From the NCBI RefSeq assembly GCF_001306175.1, contig NZ_LGKN01000004.1, forward strand, positions 62,001 to 126,000: a stretch of 64,000 nucleotides of DNA, given 5' to 3'. This DNA is from Ardenticatena maritima (GTDB lineage Bacteria > Chloroflexota > Anaerolineae > Ardenticatenales > Ardenticatenaceae). Of the stretch, positions 33,788 to 43,503 are shown piece by piece. Under the pieces are notes generated by a model. That model worked only from the letters and a program-made list of their open reading frames with translations, had not been told where the DNA came from and did not search any database. Both the position numbers and the translations under genes were made by a program. Positions within the stretch are counted from its first letter, which is position 1, and each line of letters opens with the position of its first letter.

Positions 33788-35734
33788 ATGGCAGCAGTTG
33801 AGCGAAAAGAATTAGCCTGGCGGGTCGGCGGCCCCCAGGGAAGCGGGGTTGATACGGCCGCAAAAATGTTCAGTTATGCCTGCATGTACGGCGGGCTCTT
33901 TGTTTTCGGTCGTCGTGAGTATTACTCCAACATCATGGGGCGTCACAGTTTCTACGACGTGCGCGTTTCACACCGCCGCCTCACATCGCACCGCGAAACA
34001 GTTGACTTGCTGGCAACCTTTGAAGCCGAGTCGCTCGCACGCCACGCCGTCAACGTCGTACCGGGCGGCGCCATCGTGTACAACGTTGCCGACGCCGACG
34101 TCCCCTTTGACCGCATCACCTACCTTGACAAGCGCTACGCCGATGACCTTGCCGCCTACCTCGCGGAGCGCGACTTGCCCCCCACCACAGCCGGCTTGCT
34201 TGAAGACGCGCGCCGCCGCGGGGTGCAGGTGTTCGCCTTCCCCTACGATGAAATCATGGAGCGCCTGGCTGAACAGCGCGGCATCCACAAATCGGTGGCG
34301 CAGCGCACCATCAACACCATCGCCGTCGCCATCTCCGTCGCCATGCTCGAATTCGACGAAACCACGGTCGTCAAAGCGCTTGAAAAATCGTTCCCCGGTC
34401 GCCAAAAAATCATTGATCTGAACGTCGCCGCCGCCGAAACCACCTACGAATACGTGCGCAGCGAATACGATCTCTCCAAGTTCATGTTCCGCCTCGACCG
34501 CCGCGAGACCGACGAACGCTACATCCTCGTCAACGGCAACCAGGCGGGCGCGCTGGGCAAACTCGCCGGCGGGCTGACCATGCAAACCTACTACCCCATC
34601 AGCCCGGCGACCGACGAGAGCGTTTACCTGGAAGGGCACAACCACTTCCCGCTGCGCAACGGTGGTGAAGGCGCCGCCATCGTCGTCCAGACCGAAGACG
34701 AACTCTCCGCCATCACGATGGCCGCCGGTGCGGCGCTTGCCGGTGCGCGTGCCGCAACCGCCACGTCGGGCCCCGGTTTTGCGCTGATGGTTGAAGCCCT
34801 CGGCTGGGTCGGGACGGTGGAAGTGCCGGTTGTCATCACCGACTACCAGCGCGGGAGCCCCAGCACGGGGATGCCCACCCGCACCGAACAGGGTGACCTG
34901 CTCTTTGCGGTGCACGCCGGGCACGGCGAATTTCCGCGCATTGTGCTGGCATCGGGCGACGTGGAAGAAACGTTCTACGACGCCGCACAGGCGCTCAGTT
35001 ATGCTGAAAAGTATCAAGTGCCGGTCATTCACCTGCTGGATAAGAACCTGGCAAGCAACTCGGTCAGCCTGCCGGCGTTCGACACCAGCAAAATCAAAAT
35101 TGAACGCGATTTGCGCTACAACCCGGAAGAAAAACAGCACGAAGGCACCTTCCCGCGCTTCGCTGTCACCGAAAGCGGTATCTCGCCGCGTGCCGTGCTT
35201 GGGCAACCCGGCGGCGAACATTGGGTGACGGGTGGCGAACACACCGTGCACGGGCGTGTGACCGAAGACGTCACCATCCGCGAGCAACAAATGGAAAAGC
35301 GCATGCGCAAACTGGAAACCATCCGCAAAGACCTCACCCCCGAAGAAAAGGTGAAGGTTTACGGCAACCCCGACGCGGCATTCACCATCATCAGTTGGGG
35401 GTCCACCAAAGGCAGCATTCTCGAAGCCATTGAACGGCTCGCCAAAGAAGGCATCGAAGCGCGGTTCATCCAGGTGCGCGTGCTCTACCCCTTCCCCAGC
35501 GAAGTGCTGGGCGAACTGCTCGCCACCGCCAAGCCGCTGGTGGACGTCGAACTGAACTACTCCGGCCAGTTGGCGCGGCTCATGCGCGAGCAAATGGGGC
35601 GCGACGTGGACCACCTGGTGGTGAAGTACAACGGTCGCCCCATTGCCGGGCACGTCCTCGCCGACGTTCTGCGCGGCATCCACAACGGCGACATTACCGA
35701 CGCCCGCTACGTCATTCGCAACCCGTTTGAATAA
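33788..35734 (+). CDS. korA: 2-oxoacid:ferredoxin oxidoreductase, fused gamma-alpha subunit
   Basis: A 648-residue subunit. Residues 1-200 are the gamma domain (VGGPQGSGVDTAAKMFSYAC, SNIMGRHSFYDVRVS), and residues about 240-640 the alpha (pyrimidine-binding and CoA-binding) part (GNQAGALGKLAGGLTMQTYYP, YPISPATDESVYLE, TSGPGFALMVEALG, RGSPSTGMPTRTEQ). With KorB it oxidises 2-oxoglutarate (or another 2-oxoacid) with CoA, reducing ferredoxin; it can run in reverse for CO2 fixation. The substrate is not settled by sequence alone. GGAGG precedes the ATG; korB follows 51 bases later. Confidence 0.93.
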   Translation: MAAVERKELAWRVGGPQGSGVDTAAKMFSYACMYGGLFVFGRREYYSNIMGRHSFYDVRVSHRRLTSHRETVDLLATFEAESLARHAVNVVPGGAIVYNVADADVPFDRITYLDKRYADDLAAYLAERDLPPTTAGLLEDARRRGVQVFAFPYDEIMERLAEQRGIHKSVAQRTINTIAVAISVAMLEFDETTVVKALEKSFPGRQKIIDLNVAAAETTYEYVRSEYDLSKFMFRLDRRETDERYILVNGNQAGALGKLAGGLTMQTYYPISPATDESVYLEGHNHFPLRNGGEGAAIVVQTEDELSAITMAAGAALAGARAATATSGPGFALMVEALGWVGTVEVPVVITDYQRGSPSTGMPTRTEQGDLLFAVHAGHGEFPRIVLASGDVEETFYDAAQALSYAEKYQVPVIHLLDKNLASNSVSLPAFDTSKIKIERDLRYNPEEKQHEGTFPRFAVTESGISPRAVLGQPGGEHWVTGGEHTVHGRVTEDVTIREQQMEKRMRKLETIRKDLTPEEKVKVYGNPDAAFTIISWGSTKGSILEAIERLAKEGIEARFIQVRVLYPFPSEVLGELLATAKPLVDVELNYSGQLARLMREQMGRDVDHLVVKYNGRPIAGHVLADVLRGIHNGDITDARYVIRNPFE

Positions 35735-35785
35735 ACCTGACAAACCAGCGGTCATCTCGACCGAGCATGTGAGAGGAGCGAAACC

Positions 35786-36757
35786 ATGACTGTGCAAAAT
35801 GTGAAAGTAACACCCAAACTTTACCGCCCACCCCATCCGGTGGACTGGTGCCCCGGCTGTGGTGACTTCGGTATCCTTTCGTCCTTGCAACGCGCACTCG
35901 CCGAACTTGGTTTGCTGCCCCACCAGGTCGCCGTCTTCGGCGGCATTGGGTGCTCAGGCAAAGCGCCCTACTACGTCAGCAGTTATGGCGTGCACACCCT
36001 GCACGGGCGCGTCCTGCCCTATGCGCAAGGCGCCAAACTCGCCAACCCGGAACTGACCGTTGTGGCCGTCGGGGGCGACGGCGACGGGCTGGGCATCGGT
36101 GCGGCGCACTTCGTCAACGCCGGCCGCCGCAACATTGACATGACCTACATCCTCTTCAACAACGAAGTCTACGGGCTGACCAAAGGGCAAGCCGCCCCCA
36201 CCATGCCACTGGGCATGCAGACCAAAGCCCTGCCCGAACCCAACATGCAGAACAAAATCAACTCGCTCATGCTGGCGCTCACCTCTGGCTTCACGTGGAT
36301 TGGGCGCGGCTACGCCTACAACGTGAAACAACTCGTCAAACTCATGCAAGAAGCCATCCAGCACCCTGGGCTTTCCTACCTGGAAGTGCTGCAACCCTGC
36401 CCCACCTACAACAACATTCACACCAAAGAATGGTACAACGGCGAAGATCTGGGGCATCCGCGCGTGTACGACGTGCAAGAAGAAGGGTACGACCCCGTCA
36501 TTCCCGAAGGCGCTGACGAAGAAACCATCAACGCCAAAATGCTCGCCTTCATGCAGAAAGCCAACGAATGGGGCGACCGTATCCCGACGGGTATTCTGCT
36601 GCAAAACCGCGCCATTCCCACCTACGAAGAGCGCATCAGCCAGAAAATCCCGTCCTACCGCAGCAATCCGCCCGCCGTGCGCGACGTGCGCGACGAAAAC
36701 GGCTACTCGCAAGTAGACCTTTCACCCTTCTACGAAGAACTCGCCATCAACTACTAA
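35786..36757 (+). CDS. korB: 2-oxoacid:ferredoxin oxidoreductase, beta subunit
   Basis: A 323-residue beta subunit with the thiamine-pyrophosphate site: VDWCPGCGDFGILSSLQRAL near the N-terminus, FGGIGCSGKAPYY, the GGDGDGLGIGAAHF magnesium/TPP motif and LFNNEVYGLTKGQAAPT. No additional 4Cys ferredoxin cluster domain is seen, so electrons must leave to a separate ferredoxin. It forms the heterodimer unit with the fused KorA encoded immediately upstream, with AGAGGAG before the start. Confidence 0.95.
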   Translation: MTVQNVKVTPKLYRPPHPVDWCPGCGDFGILSSLQRALAELGLLPHQVAVFGGIGCSGKAPYYVSSYGVHTLHGRVLPYAQGAKLANPELTVVAVGGDGDGLGIGAAHFVNAGRRNIDMTYILFNNEVYGLTKGQAAPTMPLGMQTKALPEPNMQNKINSLMLALTSGFTWIGRGYAYNVKQLVKLMQEAIQHPGLSYLEVLQPCPTYNNIHTKEWYNGEDLGHPRVYDVQEEGYDPVIPEGADEETINAKMLAFMQKANEWGDRIPTGILLQNRAIPTYEERISQKIPSYRSNPPAVRDVRDENGYSQVDLSPFYEELAINY

Positions 36758-36780
36758 ACCGCACAGCACGCCAGGACACA

Positions 36781-36808
36781 CAACGGGGGCCTTGCGCCCC
36801 CGTTGTTG
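36781..36808 (+). terminator. Terminator of korAB
   Basis: CAACGGGGGC / GCCCCCGTTG (36781-36790 and 36796-36805), 10-bp perfect stem with a 5-base loop, followed by a weak T tract. Confidence 0.75.
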
Positions 36809-36841
36809 CATTTCCCCCGCCGGCACCATCCACAAAACAGA

Positions 36842-36870
36842 TTGCCTAACTTTCACCACTCACGTAGAAT
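36842..36870 (+). promoter_or_regulatory. Promoter of the GH13 gene
   Basis: TTGCCT (36842-36847), 17-base spacer, TAGAAT (36865-36870). It rules out the upstream in-frame start at 36792 and supports the ATG at 36909. Confidence 0.7.
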
Positions 36871-36908
36871 GGCGACAACGAATCCACGCCAACACAAAGG
36901 AGCCGGAC

Positions 36909-39900
36909 ATGCACATTGCACGCGCACTTCGCGAACGCTACGCTCTGGATGAAACCTTCTTCCTGCCCAATGGCGACGTCGCGACAACCGACTTCTACAC
37001 CGCCCACCTGCTCGCCCAGCGGCTGAACAGCCACCGCCCAGCGGAGCATCAGGCATCGCCCGCGGAACTCCACGCCATGGGGCTCTTGCACGAACTGGCG
37101 CACACCATCATCACCCGCTACCAAACCGAACGCCGCCCCCGCGCCCTCGCCGATGCCATTGCGTGGCTCGAAGAACGCCTTGGGCGCATCGCCCTTGAAA
37201 CCACTTTGCGCGCCATCGTCGAAACGTTCCCCCCGCTCCCCGTCCAGCGGGGCGAAATGACCGCCGATGAGTACCTTGCCGCCACCGACGAAACAGGCGC
37301 ATCCCATCGCGAACGCTTGCTCGAAGAAAGCATCATCATCTGGCTTGAAAACAACAACCCCGCCCTCACCCGGTATCGCGATTTGTTCGACGACCGCATG
37401 CTGGCACGCCAAACCGCCTACGAACCGCTGCTCGCCGAACTCGATGCTTTCTTCCGCCGTGAACCACCTTTCGGACCCGAAAACAAACCCCTGTTGGAAC
37501 TGCTGGCGCTCCCCAGCCGTATCGCGCCGCACTCCATCTTCGCCCAACTCGACTACATCCGCCAGCACTGGCTCGACTTCCTGCCCCCCCACCTGGCGCG
37601 GCGTATCCTCATCGGGCTGGACTTTGCCCGTGAAGAAGAACGCGCCCTTGCCTTGCGCCATGCCGCTCCCGGTGGTCCACGCGTAGGCGAAGCGCCCGTC
37701 TTCCACGGAACGGACGCCTTCGGTGTCACCATCAACCTTGATGAAGAATACGAAGCCTTCAGCCCCGACCTTGACTGGATGCCCAACGTCGTCCTCATCG
37801 CCAAAAACACCTACGTCTGGCTGCACCAACTTTCGCGCTGGTACGGGCGCGACATCTCACGCCTCGACCAGATTCCCGATGAAGAACTCGACAAACTCGC
37901 CCGTTGGGGCATCACCGGGCTTTGGCTGATTGGCATCTGGGAGCGGAGTCCCGCGTCCAAACGTATCAAGCACCTGTGCGGCAACCCCGACGCCGAAGCC
38001 TCGGCGTATGCGCTCTTCGACTACGAAATTGCCCAGGCGCTGGGCGGCGAAGAGGCCTACCGCAACCTGCGCGACCGCGCCTGGCAACGGGGTATCCGCC
38101 TCGCCAGCGACATGGTGCCCAACCACATGGGCATTGATTCGCGCTGGGTCATGGAATACCCCGACCGCTTCATCTGGACCGACCGCCCCCCCTTCCCATC
38201 CTACACATTCAACGGTCCCGATTTATCGTGGAACCCGCGCATTGGCATCTACCTGGAAGACCACTACTACGATCGCACCGATGCCGCCGTCGTCTTCAAG
38301 TGGGTGAACCGCGAAACCGGCGAAGTGCGCTACATCTACCACGGCAACGACGGCACCAGCACGCCCTGGAACGACACCGCCCAACTGGACTACCTGAAAG
38401 CCGAGGTGCGCGAAGCCGTCATCCAGCAAATTTTGCACGTGGCGCGCAAATTCCCCATCATCCGTTTCGACGCCGCCATGACCCTCGCCAAGCGCCACAT
38501 CCAGCGGCTCTGGTATCCCCAGCCGGGGCAAGGGGGCAGTATCCCCTCACGCGCCGCCTTCGCCATGACCAAAGAAGAATTCGACCGCCTGATGCCCAAC
38601 GAATTTTGGCGTGAAGTGGTTGACCGCGTCGCGCAGGAAGCCCCCGACACGCTCCTGCTCGCCGAAGCGTTCTGGCTCATGGAAGGCTATTTTGTGCGCA
38701 CATTGGGGATGCACCGCGTCTACAACAGCGCCTTCATGCACATGCTGCGCGATGAAGACAACGCGGGCTACCGCAAAGTAATGAAAGACACGCTCGAATT
38801 CGACCCGCAAATCTTGAAGCGCTACGTCAACTTCATGAACAACCCCGATGAAGAAACCGCCGTGGCGCAATTCGGCAAAGGTGATAAATACTTCGGCGTT
38901 GCCACGCTTCTCGCCACGTTGCCCGGCTTGCCCATGGTGGGGCACGGGCAAATTGAAGGCTTTGTTGAAAAGTACGGCATGGAATACCGCCGTGCCTACC
39001 TGGACGAAAGCCCCGACGAATACCTCATTCGTCGGCACGAACGCGAAATCTTCCCGCTCTTCCGCAAACGCCGTCTCTTTGCCGACGTGGAAAACTTCCT
39101 GCTCTACGACTTCTGGCGGCCCGACGGCACGGTGGATGAAAACGTCTTCGCCTATTCCAACCGCTTGGGCGAAGAACGCGCGCTCGTGGTCTATCACAAC
39201 CGCTATGCCGAAACAAGCGGCACTATCCGCACATCCGCCCTCTTTGCCGTGAAGAGCGAAGACGGCGCCAAGCACCTTGTCTCCAAAACGCTCGCCGAGG
39301 GACTTGCCCTACCCGACACGCCCAACACCTACGTCATCTTCCGCGACCACGTGACCAATCTGGAACACATTTACCGCGTCGAAACCCTGCGCACCCAAGG
39401 GCTCACGCTCCATCTGCGCGCCTACGAATACCACGTCTTCCTGGACTTCCGATTTGTTCAGGATGAAAGCGGCCACTACGCCACACTCACCGACCAACTC
39501 CAGGGGCGCGGCGTCCCATCCATCGCCGAAGCCCTGCGTGAAATGGAACTTGCTCCCGTTTTGCACCCCTTCCGCATGTTCCTGAACGCCGACACCCTGC
39601 GCGACCTGCTCGCACAACGCGCCTTCACCGCCGACGCCACGCCCGACGATGCCCTGATTGCCCGCGTGCGTGCCCAAGCCGAGCAAACCTACACCGCCAT
39701 GGCGGCGTTCGCCCACCTGCACCCCAACCTTGAAGCGGCGCTCGACACGCTCGAAACACACGTGCGCCGCTTGCTGAGCCTGCCCGCTCACTGGCAGAAC
39801 GACGCCGACGCCCCGCTCGCCGACCTGCTGGACGATGATACCATCACCTGGCACGCCCTGCTCCTGTGGGTGCTGTTGACGCCGCTCGGCGCACTCGCCA

Positions 39901-40493
39901 CCGACGACACCGAAACGCCATCCCAAACCATTGAGCGCCTGCTCGATGAATGGCTGTTGCGCAAAGCCATCGAAGAAACCCTGCACACCCTCGGCGGCGA
40001 CACCTGGCAGGTCCGGCAGACCATGCGCCTCTTCGACATTCTGCTCGCCCATGCCGGCGCCATTGCCGCCATGCTCATTGTGGGCGAAGAAGACCTGCCC
40101 CACGAACACAGCGACGCCGAATTGGCCGATTTGCTGGACAGCATTATCATGCAACTTTTGGACGACCCGCGCGTGCTTGAATTTTGGAACGTCCATGAAT
40201 ATGAGGGCGTCGAGTGGTTCAACAAAGAAGCCTTTGAACGCACAACCATCGCCCTCACCGCCGCCGTGGATGCGGCGACACGCGAAGAAACGTTGCATGC
40301 GCCCGTCACCACCCTGGGGCGCCTGTTGCTGAACGCCGCCGACGGGGCCGGCTATCGCGTGCAGGCGTTGCGGGCAGCCTCGGCTTTGCCAGCAGCAGAT
40401 GCAACCGCCGAGGATGCGGATGAGCTCACCGAAGCGGAAGACGACGCCGCACCACCCGACGAGCAAGAGAACGAAGCGCACGCAGCCGAGTGA
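36909..40493 (+). CDS. Large GH13 alpha-amylase-family protein
   Basis: A 1194-residue intracellular protein (no signal peptide). An all-helical N-terminal domain (about 1-290) precedes a GH13 barrel: ITGLWLIGIWERSPASKRIK, ASDMVPNHMGIDS, IRFDAAMTLAKRHI with the nucleophile Asp, and TLLLAEAFWLMEGYF with the acid/base Glu, then GLPMVGHGQIEG, where other GH13 enzymes have the third carboxylate region. A beta domain and a long helical C-terminus with an acidic tail follow. Alpha-glucan or oligosaccharide processing is expected; exact specificity is not readable. AAAGGAG lies about six bases before the ATG. The size and flanking helical domains are unusual for GH13. Confidence 0.85.
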   Translation: MHIARALRERYALDETFFLPNGDVATTDFYTAHLLAQRLNSHRPAEHQASPAELHAMGLLHELAHTIITRYQTERRPRALADAIAWLEERLGRIALETTLRAIVETFPPLPVQRGEMTADEYLAATDETGASHRERLLEESIIIWLENNNPALTRYRDLFDDRMLARQTAYEPLLAELDAFFRREPPFGPENKPLLELLALPSRIAPHSIFAQLDYIRQHWLDFLPPHLARRILIGLDFAREEERALALRHAAPGGPRVGEAPVFHGTDAFGVTINLDEEYEAFSPDLDWMPNVVLIAKNTYVWLHQLSRWYGRDISRLDQIPDEELDKLARWGITGLWLIGIWERSPASKRIKHLCGNPDAEASAYALFDYEIAQALGGEEAYRNLRDRAWQRGIRLASDMVPNHMGIDSRWVMEYPDRFIWTDRPPFPSYTFNGPDLSWNPRIGIYLEDHYYDRTDAAVVFKWVNRETGEVRYIYHGNDGTSTPWNDTAQLDYLKAEVREAVIQQILHVARKFPIIRFDAAMTLAKRHIQRLWYPQPGQGGSIPSRAAFAMTKEEFDRLMPNEFWREVVDRVAQEAPDTLLLAEAFWLMEGYFVRTLGMHRVYNSAFMHMLRDEDNAGYRKVMKDTLEFDPQILKRYVNFMNNPDEETAVAQFGKGDKYFGVATLLATLPGLPMVGHGQIEGFVEKYGMEYRRAYLDESPDEYLIRRHEREIFPLFRKRRLFADVENFLLYDFWRPDGTVDENVFAYSNRLGEERALVVYHNRYAETSGTIRTSALFAVKSEDGAKHLVSKTLAEGLALPDTPNTYVIFRDHVTNLEHIYRVETLRTQGLTLHLRAYEYHVFLDFRFVQDESGHYATLTDQLQGRGVPSIAEALREMELAPVLHPFRMFLNADTLRDLLAQRAFTADATPDDALIARVRAQAEQTYTAMAAFAHLHPNLEAALDTLETHVRRLLSLPAHWQNDADAPLADLLDDDTITWHALLLWVLLTPLGALATDDTETPSQTIERLLDEWLLRKAIEETLHTLGGDTWQVRQTMRLFDILLAHAGAIAAMLIVGEEDLPHEHSDAELADLLDSIIMQLLDDPRVLEFWNVHEYEGVEWFNKEAFERTTIALTAAVDAATREETLHAPVTTLGRLLLNAADGAGYRVQALRAASALPAADATAEDADELTEAEDDAAPPDEQENEAHAAE

Positions 40494-40501
40494 TGAGACC
40501 G

Positions 40502-40522
40502 AGGGCGACCAGTGGTCGCCCT
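40502..40522 (+). terminator. Hairpin after the GH13 gene
   Basis: AGGGCGACC / GGTCGCCCT, a 9-bp perfect stem with a 3-base loop, followed by a poor T tract (TCTCG). It may be a weak terminator before the ubiE/menG gene. Confidence 0.45.
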
Positions 40523-40561
40523 TCTCGCTGAAAAAGACCAACAAAGGAGAAGGAAACGCCT

Positions 40562-41314
40562 ATGTCGAACCAGGCACCCGACCTTGACGCCATGCGCCGC
40601 GCCCTGCATGGCGAGCAAAAAGCAAGTTATGTCAACCGAATGTTTAGCCGCATTGCCGCCCGTTACGACCTGATGAACCGCCTGATGACCATGGGGCGCG
40701 ACCAAGCCTGGCGGCGGCAAGCGGTCGCCATGGCGGATATTCCCCCGAACGCCCTCGTCCTCGACCTGGCGACAGGCACGGGCGACCTGGGGCTTGCCGT
40801 GCTCGAACAACGCCCCTCGGCGCGCGTCATTGGCGCGGATTTCGCCTTGCCAATGATGCTTGTGGGGCAACAAAAACTCGCGCGCCGCAACGAAAAGCGC
40901 CTGCAATTTGTGGCGGCTGACGCTTTGCAAATGCCCTTCCCCGACAACACTTTCGACACGGTGTTGAGCGCCTTCCTCATGCGCAACGTCGAAGACGTGA
41001 CGCGCGGCTTCGCCGAACAGTATCGCGTCCTCAAACCAGGGGGGCGCGTCGTCTGTCTGGAAATCACCATGCCGCAAACACCCGGCTTTCGACAAGCCTT
41101 TGAATGGTACTTCGGTCGGCTCGTCCCTATCATCGGCGGGTTAGTCGCAGGCGCTCCCGACGCGTACACCTACCTGCCCGAATCAGTGCGCCGTTTTCCG
41201 CCGCCCGAAGCGCTGGCGAACATCTTGCGCTCCATCGGCTTTGAGAAGGTGCACTACAAGCGGCTGATGCTCGGCACAATCGCCATTCACGTCGGACAAA
41301 AACCAAGCGAGTGA
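40562..41314 (+). CDS. ubiE: Demethylmenaquinone / ubiquinone-type C-methyltransferase
   Basis: A 250-residue SAM-dependent methyltransferase of the UbiE/MenG family: VNRMFSRIAARYDLMNRLMT (family signature 1), LDLATGTGDLGLAVL (SAM motif I), and RNVEDVTRGFAEQYRVLKPGGRVVCLE (signature 2). It should methylate demethylmenaquinone in respiratory quinone synthesis, as menaquinone is usual in this phylum. AAGGAGAAGG precedes the ATG. The suhB-like gene follows after nine bases. Confidence 0.92.
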   Translation: MSNQAPDLDAMRRALHGEQKASYVNRMFSRIAARYDLMNRLMTMGRDQAWRRQAVAMADIPPNALVLDLATGTGDLGLAVLEQRPSARVIGADFALPMMLVGQQKLARRNEKRLQFVAADALQMPFPDNTFDTVLSAFLMRNVEDVTRGFAEQYRVLKPGGRVVCLEITMPQTPGFRQAFEWYFGRLVPIIGGLVAGAPDAYTYLPESVRRFPPPEALANILRSIGFEKVHYKRLMLGTIAIHVGQKPSE

Positions 41315-41323
41315 GGAAACACC

Positions 41324-42127
41324 ATGCGCGACTTTGCCATCAAACTCGCCCTCGATGCGGGGCAAGTGCTTCGCGAACATTTTGGCGGCACGCTGGAAGT
41401 GGAAACCAAATCCAGCGAGATTGACCCCGTAACGAACGCTGACCGCGCCAGCGAGGCGCTGATTTTAGAGCGCTTGCGCCGCACATTCCCCCAACATGCC
41501 ATTTTGGCGGAAGAAAGCGGCGCGCACGAAACCAGCGCCAGCGAGTGGCGCTGGGTCGTTGACCCCCTGGACGGCACGGTCAATTTTGCCCACGGGTTGC
41601 CGCACTTCTGCGTGAGCATTGCGCTCTACAAAGGCGACCGCGCCCACCTGGGGGTGATTTACGACCCCATGCGCGACGAACTTTTTTGGGCGGAACGCGA
41701 CAAGGGCGCGTGGATGCGCGACGCCGGCGGCAGTGTGCGCCGCTTGCAAGTGTCGAACGCCCGCCGCCTGCGTGAAAGCATTGTTTCAACGGGCTTCCAC
41801 TACCTGCGCGACCGTGTGCGCCACAACAACATCGCCGAATTTGAAGCCGTGGCGCTGCGCGTGCAAGGCGTGCGCCGGCTCGGCTCCGCCGCCCTCGACC
41901 TGGCGTATGTCGCCGCGGGGCGGCTGGACGGCTATTGGGAATACTACCTCGCGCCGTGGGATTGGGCGGCGGGCACGCTCATTGTGACGGAAGCGGGGGG
42001 CGCTATCACCACCGTAGAGGGCGACCCGTGGCATTTGGGCGTTGAAAGTATTGCCGCCGCCAATCCACACCTGTTGCCGCTCCTGCTCGAAGCATTGCAA
42101 TCGGCGCGCACACGCGAGACAGAATAA
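41324..42127 (+). CDS. Inositol monophosphatase family protein
   Basis: A 267-residue IMPase/SuhB-like phosphatase. Metal-binding motifs are AEESGAHE, WVVDPLDGTVNFAHGLPHF and the C-terminal APWDWAAGTLIVTEAGG. Members hydrolyse inositol-1-phosphate, other sugar phosphates or histidinol phosphate; the substrate is not determined. It has a GAGGAA site before the ATG and lies in a ubiE-IMPase-MBL run of closely spaced genes. Confidence 0.92.
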   Translation: MRDFAIKLALDAGQVLREHFGGTLEVETKSSEIDPVTNADRASEALILERLRRTFPQHAILAEESGAHETSASEWRWVVDPLDGTVNFAHGLPHFCVSIALYKGDRAHLGVIYDPMRDELFWAERDKGAWMRDAGGSVRRLQVSNARRLRESIVSTGFHYLRDRVRHNNIAEFEAVALRVQGVRRLGSAALDLAYVAAGRLDGYWEYYLAPWDWAAGTLIVTEAGGAITTVEGDPWHLGVESIAAANPHLLPLLLEALQSARTRETE

Positions 42128-42146
42128 GGAGCAACGTGGAGGAGCC

Positions 42147-43049
42147 ATGAGCGACTTGCGCACCCTTTCGGCGCACACCGCCTACCTGCCGGGTAGCGTC
42201 AACGTCGGCATTGTGTTCAACGACGCCGGGCAAGCCGTGCTGATTGACAGCGGGGGCGACAAACACCACGGGCGCACGCTGCGCAAAGCCCTCGATGCCG
42301 CGGGCTTGCGCCCCATCGCCATCATCAACACGCACTCCCACGCCGACCACTACGGCGGCAACGACTATCTCTGCCGCCAATTTGCCGTGCCCGTCTGGGC
42401 GCCGCGTTTTGAGGAAGCCATCCTGCGTTATCCACTGCTGGAACCGATGTATCTGTTTGACGGCGCTTCACCACCCACGGCACTGCGCAACAAGTGGCTC
42501 ATGGCCAAACCATCGCCGGTAGACCACGTGTACGATCCAGCCGAAGAGCCCCTGCTGGAGATTGGCGAGATGCGCTTGCAGGTGCATGACGTTTCGGGGC
42601 ATGCGGTTGTCCAAGCCGCCATCGGCGCCGAAAACGTCTGTTTTGCCGCCGATGCGTTTTTCGGCACCGAAGTGCTCAACAAGTACGAAATTCCCTTCAC
42701 CCACAACGTTGCCCGCCAGATAGAAGCGCTTGAACGCTTGCGCTCCCTGCCCTACGACATTTTTGTTCCTGGGCATGGCACGCCGACCGAAGACATTGAA
42801 CGCGCCGTTCAGGAAAACCGTGCGGCGATTGAACGTGCCATCACCTGGGTGCGCGACGCCGTCGGAGACGGCGCGACCACCGATGAGGTGGTCCATGCCG
42901 TCACAGCGCGGCTTGAAAATCCCCCCACCACACTCAGCACCTACGTCCTCATGCGCGCCACGATTGCCGCCTACCTGGCGCATCTCACCGAGCAAGGAAC
43001 AATTGCGCCCGAAGTAGTGCGTGGGGTTTTGCGCTGGGTTCCGCAATGA
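42147..43049 (+). CDS. MBL-fold metallohydrolase
   Basis: A 300-residue metallo-beta-lactamase-fold protein with the zinc motif NTHSHADHYGG, VHDVSGHAVVQ, CFAADAFFG and VPGHGTP. The C-terminal about 80 residues form a helical extension. Substrates of this broad family include glutathione thioesters and lactones; no specific one is indicated. The start at 42147 follows GGAGGAG by two to three bases and begins with the family's first strand; the longer in-frame extension to 42042 overlaps the previous gene. Confidence 0.88.
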   Translation: MSDLRTLSAHTAYLPGSVNVGIVFNDAGQAVLIDSGGDKHHGRTLRKALDAAGLRPIAIINTHSHADHYGGNDYLCRQFAVPVWAPRFEEAILRYPLLEPMYLFDGASPPTALRNKWLMAKPSPVDHVYDPAEEPLLEIGEMRLQVHDVSGHAVVQAAIGAENVCFAADAFFGTEVLNKYEIPFTHNVARQIEALERLRSLPYDIFVPGHGTPTEDIERAVQENRAAIERAITWVRDAVGDGATTDEVVHAVTARLENPPTTLSTYVLMRATIAAYLAHLTEQGTIAPEVVRGVLRWVPQ

Positions 43050-43067
43050 GCATGAGCAGAAAAAAGA

Positions 43068-43094
43068 AAAACGCCCCCGAAGTGGGGGCGTTTT
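43068..43094. terminator. Bidirectional terminator between MBL gene and zinc-ribbon gene
   Basis: AAAACGCCCCC / GGGGGCGTTTT (43068-43078 and 43084-43094), an 11-bp perfect stem with GAAGT loop, between convergent genes. Confidence 0.9.
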
Positions 43095-43107
43095 GTTGTC
43101 GGCGCTG

Positions 43108-43428
43108 TTACTGCCACAAACTGCTGATGTCATCCTCCACCGCATTGAGCGCTGACTGGATGGTGTAGAGGTCGCGGCGCCCAATCGGCGGCATGTTGAA
43201 AAAGGTTTGTTCTTCTGCTGGTGTCAGTTCGTGCGTATACGGCGGCGGCTCATTCAAAAAGAGAATGGCCTGAGCACCGCAGGCCGAGCATTTGAGAGCA
43301 ATTGCCCACAGCGCTTCACGACAGCCGAGCACATACACATGCTCTTGCGCATACGTGCTTCCACACTGGCGGCACCGCCGTGCTTCGGCGATTTGTCGGC
43401 GGAGTTCCGCGGAACGATGCGAATCCAT
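43108..43428 (-). CDS. Small zinc-ribbon protein of unknown function
   Basis: A 106-residue protein with one zinc ribbon: CRQCG near residue 21, then CSACG near residue 48. The rest is a helical C-terminus (LTPAEEQTFF, then IQSALNAVEDDISSLWQ). I do not recognise a family. The ATG at 43426-43428 is favoured because AAAGGG lies about nine bases before it, while the ATG six codons upstream abuts that type of site. It lies downstream of rplI on the same strand (75-base gap). Confidence 0.65.
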   Translation of the reverse strand: MDSHRSAELRRQIAEARRCRQCGSTYAQEHVYVLGCREALWAIALKCSACGAQAILFLNEPPPYTHELTPAEEQTFFNMPPIGRRDLYTIQSALNAVEDDISSLWQ

Positions 43429-43503
43429 GCTTCTTTGCCCTTTCATCCCTTTGCGGCGGGATGTCTATGCGGCCTGCGGAACAACCCCCGAACGTGGGCG
43501 CGT

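Noticed and set aside
33968-35923. 651-codon minus-strand open frame opposite korA
   Set aside because: A mirror of the korA codon bias; low-complexity Gly/Val/His composition and no protein family pattern.
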